Shown here piece after piece: positions 57,650 to 64,000 of a stretch of DNA of 64,000 nt. The notes under the pieces are model-generated. The model was not told where the DNA came from. It saw nothing but the letters and a program-made list of their open reading frames with translations, and ran no database searches. The position numbers and the translations under genes are program-made. The stretch's first letter is position 1. Each line of letters starts with the position of its first letter. This stretch comes from Phoronis australis (lineage: Eukaryota; Phoronida; Phoronidae), in NCBI GenBank assembly GCA_002633005.1, contig NMRA01000127.1, positions 783,682-847,681 of the forward strand. Direction: 5' to 3'.

Positions 57650-58785
57650 AAAGATGTTATCGTCATAGGAGCCAAGAGACCTGTAATCCTATGTTTATAT
57701 GGTATTATTGATTTGTTGAGTTCATGAGCGGTGCTTGACTCATGCAGCACTTATGTCGAATATAAATTTATGTCTCACCCCACGTTGACTACACCTCCAT
57801 TACTGGTTGTGAATTTGTGATTACTGCGGTGACTTAAGGAAACTTGGAGTAAGTTGTGTATGCTTTCAAAAAGAACATACGAACTGATATATCAATGAAA
57901 TCTTCAAAATAATTTATCTCCTGATGAATACTAACTTTATGTTAACTCTGTTGCTACAACAACTGAGTTATCAACCTCTTTTTGTGATAAGTGAGTGACT
58001 AATAAGCGCGAGGCAGTTTACTAATGGCTGTTGTTTCCAAAGAGAAACAGACAAAGACAAACTCTCACTTTTGAATATTCACAGTATGATTAATTTTTAC
58101 AGAAATTTTAAGCGGTATGTGGTGTGTTAGATTATAGTGTATGATAATATCAAAATATCTGTAGACATCAAATGAACAAACAAGGAAGCTGATGATCTTA
58201 AAAACATGAGTAACCGTTGCACTGTAAAAAACCTTTTAGTCAGTCGTTTATAGCATCTTGTTAAAGCGGTCAATTGGAATAAATTATATATTAACATAAA
58301 AGTTCTCATTGTGCACAGTGTAGGGCAAATAGGACAGAATGGAGTGCATCATTTGTGTGTCAGGATTCTTAGTACTATCGTATGTAGGCAACCATTTAAA
58401 GACAATTAGTTCACACAAAAACATCTGCGAGAGAAAAAAACTGGGAAAATCTCGAAAATAGCAGCCTTGTGTCAGTTGTGTAAATTCGCGTCGTTTCTTC
58501 ACAAGCACTTGTTGAGTGATGTCGATGGAGACGACGATCCCGGAATCGCCCAACTTTATCAGCTAGGCTCCACTCGCAGACTGCCAATCTTGTGTCACGC
58601 TCAAAATTAACCTTGAAACATATCCAAATGTGATGGTGAATATTCGAATAAAGACGGGTCGAGTCCAGAGTAAGATTTGGTGGTCACGTTTGACGGGTGT
58701 CTAAAAGAGAATGTGATTATGAATTTATGAAGCGTCAAGGATTCTTAAGCGAGTACCTCTCTGCGCACAAGAAGGTGCTCAATCA
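57650..58785. other. 3' flank of mucin gene, nothing recognised
   Basis: AT-rich; no splice-flanked coding segment or repeat shared with the rest of the window. Confidence 0.4.
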
Positions 58786-58786
58786 A

Positions 58787-58965
58787 CGTGTACTTTTGCT
58801 AAATTTACACGCACGTTTACTTTATCTACACGTACTTTTGTTTAATCTACGCGTATTTTGCTTAATTTACTCGTACCTTTGCTTAATCTACGCGTATTTT
58901 GCTTAATCTACGCATACCTTTGCTTAATCTACGCTTATCTTGGCTTAATCTACGTATACTTTAGC
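58787..58965. repeat. Short tandem repeat, about 22-bp unit
   Basis: Eight or so imperfect copies of tttgcttaatctacgcgta (with t/c variants). Immediately downstream (58966-59020) is tacgccagaagctttttggc, aattacgcccctcaccga, which matches the inverted-repeat arms at 17.9 and 18.7 kb. Confidence 0.8.
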
Positions 58966-59389
58966 TCCTATTCATACGCCAGAAGCTTTTTGGCCAATTA
59001 CGCCCCTCACCGATTAATAGATTTCTCAGGAATTGATCAAATTGGAAGGGCTGAAAGGGCAGCCGCAGAAGTCAAATGAGAAACTACTAGTGTAAACTTG
59101 TAACATAACGCGCAAGTACCTATAAAAATAAAAGAAACATCAGAATTCGAAGGGTATAGAATTTATACAAAAGGTATCTTGAGTGACGTAGATGAAATAT
59201 TAGCACATTCGACAATACTCCGCATATCGACTTCGACATTCGGTATCCGCGGTAGATACGCAAAATAATCTCTTGCCGGATACTATTTCATCTACGTTTT
59301 GCGTATGTTCTCATCAACTGTAATCGCAAACTTTATGCAAATTGTTTATGACAATTTCTAATACACTTCACTTTTTTCATTAAGCAGTA

Positions 59390-60163
59390 GCAATTTCAGA
59401 ACAACAGAATAAGACAAAGGTGCAACACCTAACACCAGCCCAACTCGCACAACACCTGTTGAACTGAGTAGCATCACTTTGCTGGCGCCTACAACACTTC
59501 CTCCGCCACCAACAATCTCGACGATGCCAACAACAACTCATCCCATAACATCCGGTTTGCAAGAGATCGTGTCATTAACAACTGTCGAAACACCTTCAGA
59601 AACACTGAAGTCAACAGCTGCAGCAGATTCAGTGAAAAGCCAGAAGGTCACATCATGAGGACCAGAGACAGTCGCACAAAGCGCATGGACAAGAAACGAT
59701 TTCAAGCACAATAGATTAAACACCTGCCCACGTGATAGCAACAACAGCAGCAACAATAACAGCAACAACGGCAATAGCAGCAAAATCTACAACAACCACA
59801 ATATCAGGAAGACTACAAAAAGGGATCGGACAACGACGTCAGATATAACAGGTCAAACATCGGCGCGTGTGACCACAATGGCATCAACAATTGGAGAAAA
59901 AAGCAACTACACGATCAGCATCAGCACCAACAGTAACACGCAAAATTGGCGATAAAAAACGTGGTTACATGACAACTGCAGACGATGGAATTTGTAGTTC
60001 TGGGAATTTGGATGGTGGTGAACTAGTTGCAGTCATCGCCGTAAGTTCAATTGTCTTCATCACTCTGGCTTCTGACTTAGCTCTGTTAATGGTAAGAAAA
60101 ACATGTCACCGCCAGCGACCAACAATAACAGCGACACCTGTTGAGGACAGTATAGTTCGGTAG
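59390..60163 (+). pseudogene. Second mucin-like/TM gene, decayed
   Basis: 59395-59657 reads Thr/Pro-rich protein (PTTTHPITSG, LEIVSLTTVETPSETLKST-like) and stops. A CAA/ACA-rich segment at 59700-59880 has several stops. 59891-60163 reads EKKATTRSASAPTVTR, SSGNLDGGELVAVIAVSSIV, a TM helix through LASDLALLMV, then KTCHRQRPT and a short tail ending in DSIVR. The parts are in different frames without obvious splice sites, so either introns were missed or it is a pseudogene. Confidence 0.45.
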
Positions 60164-60839
60164 CAGCCCTTCATCAACACAAAGTTCGTTGAAAACACGA
60201 CAGCTTAATACAGACTCGCTCGTAGTGTCTAAACAGTATCCTTTCTGGAGACGTGCAGCTATGTAGCAAAACACCGAGAGACACGACAGACAAACAATTT
60301 AAAACACAAGCTAGTTCTTGACCGCATGTCTCATCATCAGGCAATTAGTGAAATGAACACACATGTATATGAATCGAAGTAAACATTGAAATACACGGTG
60401 ACAACAGGTACAGGGGCATACAGGTGTGAATGTATCACTCGGTAGGAAACCCNGGCTTCAGACTTAGCTCTGTTAATGGTAAGAAAAACATGTCACCGCC
60501 AGCGACCAACAATAACAGCGACACCTGTTGTGGACAGTATAGTTCGGTAGCAGCCCTTCATCAACACAAAGTTCGTTGAAAACACGACAGCTTAATACAG
60601 ACTCGCTCGTAGTGTCTAAACAGTATCCTTTCTTGAGACGTGCAGCTATATAGCAAAACACCGAGAGACACGACAGACAAACAATTTAAAACACAAGCTA
60701 GTTCTTGACCGCATGTCTCATCATCAGGCAATTAGTGAAATGAACACACATGTATATGAATCTAAGTAAACATTGAAATACACGGTGACAACAGGTACAG
60801 GGGCATACAGGTGTGAATGTATCACTCGGTAGGAAACCC
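60065..60839 (+). repeat. Direct repeat of about 386 bp around N 60453
   Basis: 60065-60452 and 60454-60839 differ at only a few positions, and the second copy starts immediately after the N. Probable overlapping contig ends or alleles rather than a biological duplication. Confidence 0.85.
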
Positions 60840-60956
60840 AGAAGCCTAACGAAGCAGAGCCATCATGCGGTACACTCCTGTGAGCTGCTCGTTCAGTACA
60901 GTTTTTTCGTGGCTGATCAATAGAGATTCCAAAATCTTTAACCGAAATGGGTCAAT

Positions 60957-61190
60957 ATGAATACTGCGAATACATGGTATTGCCTACTATTTCTTGCTCA
61001 GTTATTTTTCGGCCATGTTGGTGTAAAAATGACATTGAATGGACTCGCTCTGCCAGCGGATGGACAACTGTCGGGAAAGAGAACGTATTATGTGTCCAAT
61101 GAAACGGTGTTCACAAGAATGGGGACGAATACATTCGTCCACATGACAAGTGAATTGGTGAACAACATTGCATCTGGTCACTGGTCGTAA
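60957..61190 (+). CDS. Possible small secreted protein (77 residues)
   Basis: ATG 60957 opens MNTANTWYCLLFLAQLFFGH VG, a plausible signal peptide (hydrophobic core YCLLFLAQLFF), followed by a hydrophilic chain with VSNETV (an N-glycosylation site) and a stop TAA. It could equally be a first exon reading through its donor. No family recognised. Confidence 0.35.
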   Translation: MNTANTWYCLLFLAQLFFGHVGVKMTLNGLALPADGQLSGKRTYYVSNETVFTRMGTNTFVHMTSELVNNIASGHWS

Positions 61191-61194
61191 TTTT

Positions 61195-61895
61195 TCACGA
61201 CTGAAGTTGTTTTTCATGACAAGGTGACGTGACTTTACATTCTTATAATATATAATTACATTACAACCTCACTCGAAATTCCATTTCGAACATCGGCGAT
61301 AAAACCACGGCACTGAGCAAAGTCGTGACAGTAGAAACGGCTTCATGTAAAGAGAATGGGACAAGACCACGTGAATTTAGTTTTTCTATAGATATTACCT
61401 TTTTTTAAGTCCCCAACCACACCGCAAATAATGACGGCTTTGAAACACAAGAACGGTACCGAGGCTGTCATTTGTGAAGAACTGGAAAGAGTGTACAAAT
61501 TTCTCAAAGCATATATGCGTACTTACATTTTGTGGCCGGGTGGGTGAGCGACCTTGACCAAGTTAACATAAACGACCAAAGATTATTGACTACTTGGGTG
61601 CATATGTGGGCGTTCAAGTTTGTTATTTGGCATTTGATGATACTGAAAATTTTGATAGTGTGGTGGTCTAAACAATCGAAAATTTCTAAAACAAACATTT
61701 AGGGCCCAACCCATTGCTATTTGACAACAGTTCAGTCATCTAACAAACAACTTTTGTTCACATTGTGGCCACTATCTTTGAGATCGTGAATGTCAACTCG
61801 GCCTACACTAAATACTGTCTCAATGCAGCGAATCGTGGTGCCAGCAAATTAACAACTGAATGAAAAAGGTGTGAAAACGCAAGATTTTGTGAATG
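61195..61895. other. Intergenic, nothing recognised
   Basis: No supported exon or repeat. Confidence 0.4.
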
Positions 61896-61901
61896 TTGCA
61901 T

Positions 61902-61902
61902 T

Positions 61903-61972
<70 letters not shown>

Positions 61973-62245
61973 CCACCACCACCACCACCACCATCCGCAC
62001 CTGAAGCAGCAGCACTAGCAGCAGTACCAGCAACAGCAGAAGCAGCAGCAGCAGAGGCAGCAGCAGCAGTACCATCAGCAGCAGTACCAGCAGCACCAGC
62101 ACCAACAGCACCAGCACCACCTGAAGCAGCAGCACTAGCAGCAGCAGCACTAGCAGCAGTACCAGCAGCAGAAGCAGCAGCAGCAGCAGAAGCAGCAGCA
62201 GAAGCAGCAGAAGCAGAAGTACCAGCAGCAACAGCTCCTCACTAA
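61902..62245. repeat. CAG/GCA triplet tract with CAC run
   Basis: About 23 pure AGC triplets (61902-61971), then about eight CAC, then imperfect GCA/GCC triplets to 62245. It stays open for over 100 codons in + (poly-Ala/Pro) and in - (poly-Leu/Val), as any triplet repeat would. I treat it as a microsatellite; coding use is unproven. Confidence 0.85.
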
Positions 62246-62249
62246 GCAG

Positions 62250-63660
62250 CCCCTTAATAACTTGAGCAGCACTTTCCTTCTAAGGGGCGACGATCTTCTT
62301 CGGCTTCTACACTACATAACTGCTGTCATTGTTGACATAAAATAGAGGAACAGTATAACTGCTGCCGGAAGTTTCTGAGAACAGACCTACGGTTTGTAGG
62401 TTTCCCAAAAATGGTGTGTCAGTGAGTGTCAAACAAAAAAGCTTTGTAAAAAACAGAGCATAGTTCATTTCAACACGTCTTGGCTTTTCTACAAGATCAA
62501 AGTGACTAATGGTCTCATTGGAACCATATTTCAACTCTCTTTTAAGAACCTGGGGCCGAGTTTAGCACATTTCAGCACTAGAATATTCAAACTAATTCGA
62601 TTTTTTTATGTTATACATCGAAACGAATCACGATCTTTGATCAGCGTGTGTCCTTGCATTTTAGTCGGGGTTACCGGAAAATCCGAAACATTGTTTACTG
62701 GAGTTACCCACTGCCTAAAGGCAAATTATAATGCAGGCTATCAATCACAAAAATACATTCAAATTTTGCTATGCCCTCCGAGGGTCGAAAATGTTTTCAA
62801 TCCTAAACAGACAGTTCAAGGCATTTACAAGTAAAGAAAGTTCCAACCAATTCACCAATTTTGAGAGCGTTACTACAAAAAATCTCGGTTTTATATCATG
62901 TGCTGTTTAGCCGACATTTCTCGTTTGAAACCAATTATATAGAGACTTTGTACACCTGAATTGTTTGACCGCAATGGCAAAAAGAAATCTCGTTTAAATG
63001 CAAGCCTTTCCCTGAGAATTGTGTTAATAGACAGTTATCTGGTGACTAAGGCTCAGCCAACTGTATCAGTTTGTATCTTATGGCCAGCGAGGAATGGGCA
63101 CTTGGGTCTACCCCACTTGAAGCGTTTTTACCCGAAATATTAAAGAAGAGGATGAGTAATTTTCGAAACACATTATAGTTCTCAGTTGACAAAATATACG
63201 ACATAACATTTCGAAAGGATGACGTTCAAACCATTTGTTTAGGATGTAATATCTAAAATGTCTCCATGTTTGATGAGCGAGAGCATTGAAATAAGGACCT
63301 ATGCTTCAAATACTTTTTTAAAGCTAGTGACATATTTTTGCGCACCAATTTCGAAACAAAAACGACATCACAAGCACGTCACAGCTGATGACGTCAAGTG
63401 CGCACAGGTCTGCAGTTGAATCTTTTCCCATTTGCAAAGCGGTACATTTCAACGCAATGAAGAGAGAAAGTGCTTTATATTTTGTCAAACAACTAAAAAT
63501 TCGTAAAAAGTAAGTAATATTTAAAAGCTAATCTGGCATGAAGCCTCTAATTTGTATTTAATAAACAGTAAAAAACTCGAAGGTGGATCATTGGCGTATC
63601 TAATATGTTATTACACCCTTGATCGTTCTTACAACCTTTGTAAAGCATGATTCTTTTCAT
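62250..63660. other. Intergenic; perfect CRE at 63389
   Basis: No supported exon. TGACGTCA at 63389-63396 with a second cacgtcac nearby could belong to a promoter for the exon at 63669 or beyond. Confidence 0.35.
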
Positions 63661-63668
63661 CACTTTAG

Positions 63669-63754
63669 GGTTAATGCACAGGCTGCAAATTGTCTGAAAA
63701 AGGTGGCTAAGAACTTTGCCAAAGACGCTGAAAAATTGAAAAGGGACATAACAC
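63669..63754 (+). CDS. Candidate internal exon, unidentified
   Basis: Acceptor tcactttag, donor gtgagt, 86 bp, phase 1 in and 1 out, open as VNAQAANCLKKVAKNFAKDA then EKLKRDIT, an amphipathic helix. Good splice context and composition suggest a real exon of a + strand gene continuing beyond the window. Family unknown. Confidence 0.4.
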
Positions 63755-63889
63755 GTGAGTGTTGCTGCTGAAGAAAACGAGTTTATCTTCTTGTTGCAGT
63801 GCTCACATGCTGTCCAATCACAAGAGAGACCGGACCTCTGATCCGCCATCGGAAAAACTTCACATGTGAACGCTCGTCAGAAGACTGCT

Positions 63890-64000
63890 CTCTGTCTCTC
63901 TATGTCTCTGTCCCTGTCCCTCCCTGTCTCTCCCTCTGTCTCTGTCTCTGTCTCTGTCTCTGTCTCTCTGTCTCTGTCTCTGTCTCTCTCTGTCTCTTTC
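63890..64000. repeat. CT-rich microsatellite (tctctg/tgtctc)
   Basis: Irregular tgtctctgtctc repeats to the end of the window. Confidence 0.95.

Noticed and set aside
61803-62231. 142-residue poly-Leu/Val frame on the minus strand
   Set aside because: Explained entirely by the triplet repeat.
1-64000. CRISPR arrays, bacterial operons, rRNA or tRNA genes
   Set aside because: None seen; the tandem arrays have no spacer structure and the gene structure is eukaryotic.

Overview
This is eukaryotic, intron-rich, AT-rich animal DNA, probably from a marine invertebrate. The vertebrate-like cyclic-nucleotide phosphodiesterase, the mucin-type genes and the mixture of Ty3/Gypsy, LINE and MITE repeats suggest an invertebrate deuterostome (hemichordate, echinoderm or cephalochordate), but the species cannot be fixed from sequence alone. 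Most of the window is intron, repeat and intergenic DNA.

Layout. (1) 1-11.9 kb: the 3' half of a + strand PDE5/6/11-family phosphodiesterase gene, with eight well-defined exons (1918-11061), all splice phases compatible and an intact active site. (2) 11.9-16.7 kb: intergenic DNA with MITEs and a long dispersed repeat called F1 here. (3) 16.7-31 kb: promoter-like sequence, two large inverted repeats and a second + strand gene (seven firm exons, 20713-29496, plus a likely upstream exon ending at 20092). It encodes a homeodomain-like segment, an HMG-box-like segment and a C-terminal chromodomain-like segment. A 5'-truncated LINE lies in its last intron. (4) 31-38.9 kb: mostly featureless DNA, with a cluster of ATGCAAAT octamers and one small minus-strand ORF. 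(5) 38.9-39.7 kb: a 44-bp minisatellite with a three-unit higher-order pattern. (6) 40-57.7 kb: the most unusual region. Segments copied from the middle of the phosphodiesterase gene (three catalytic-domain exons and their introns) are interleaved with Ser/Thr-rich mucin-like repeat exons. The last mucin exon ends in a transmembrane helix and cytoplasmic tail. The copied exons keep open frames, splice sites and phase, and the last one can splice in frame into the mucin/TM exon, so a chimeric membrane protein is possible. A Ty3/Gypsy element lacking protease/RT and part of integrase lies in one intron of each unit. (7) 57.7-64 kb: a decayed second mucin/TM gene, a possible small secreted protein, triplet and CT microsatellites, and one unassigned exon near the right end.

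Assembly caution. Nine isolated single N characters (8752, 17228, 18769, 21817, 47187, 49967, 50697, 53511, 60453) look like contig joins. Near 8752, 47187, 49967, 50697, 53511 and 60453 the sequence on one side nearly repeats sequence on the other, as expected if alternative haplotypes were laid end to end. Copy numbers in 46.5-54.2 kb are therefore probably inflated, and the apparent exon duplication at 8947-9082 may be an allele.
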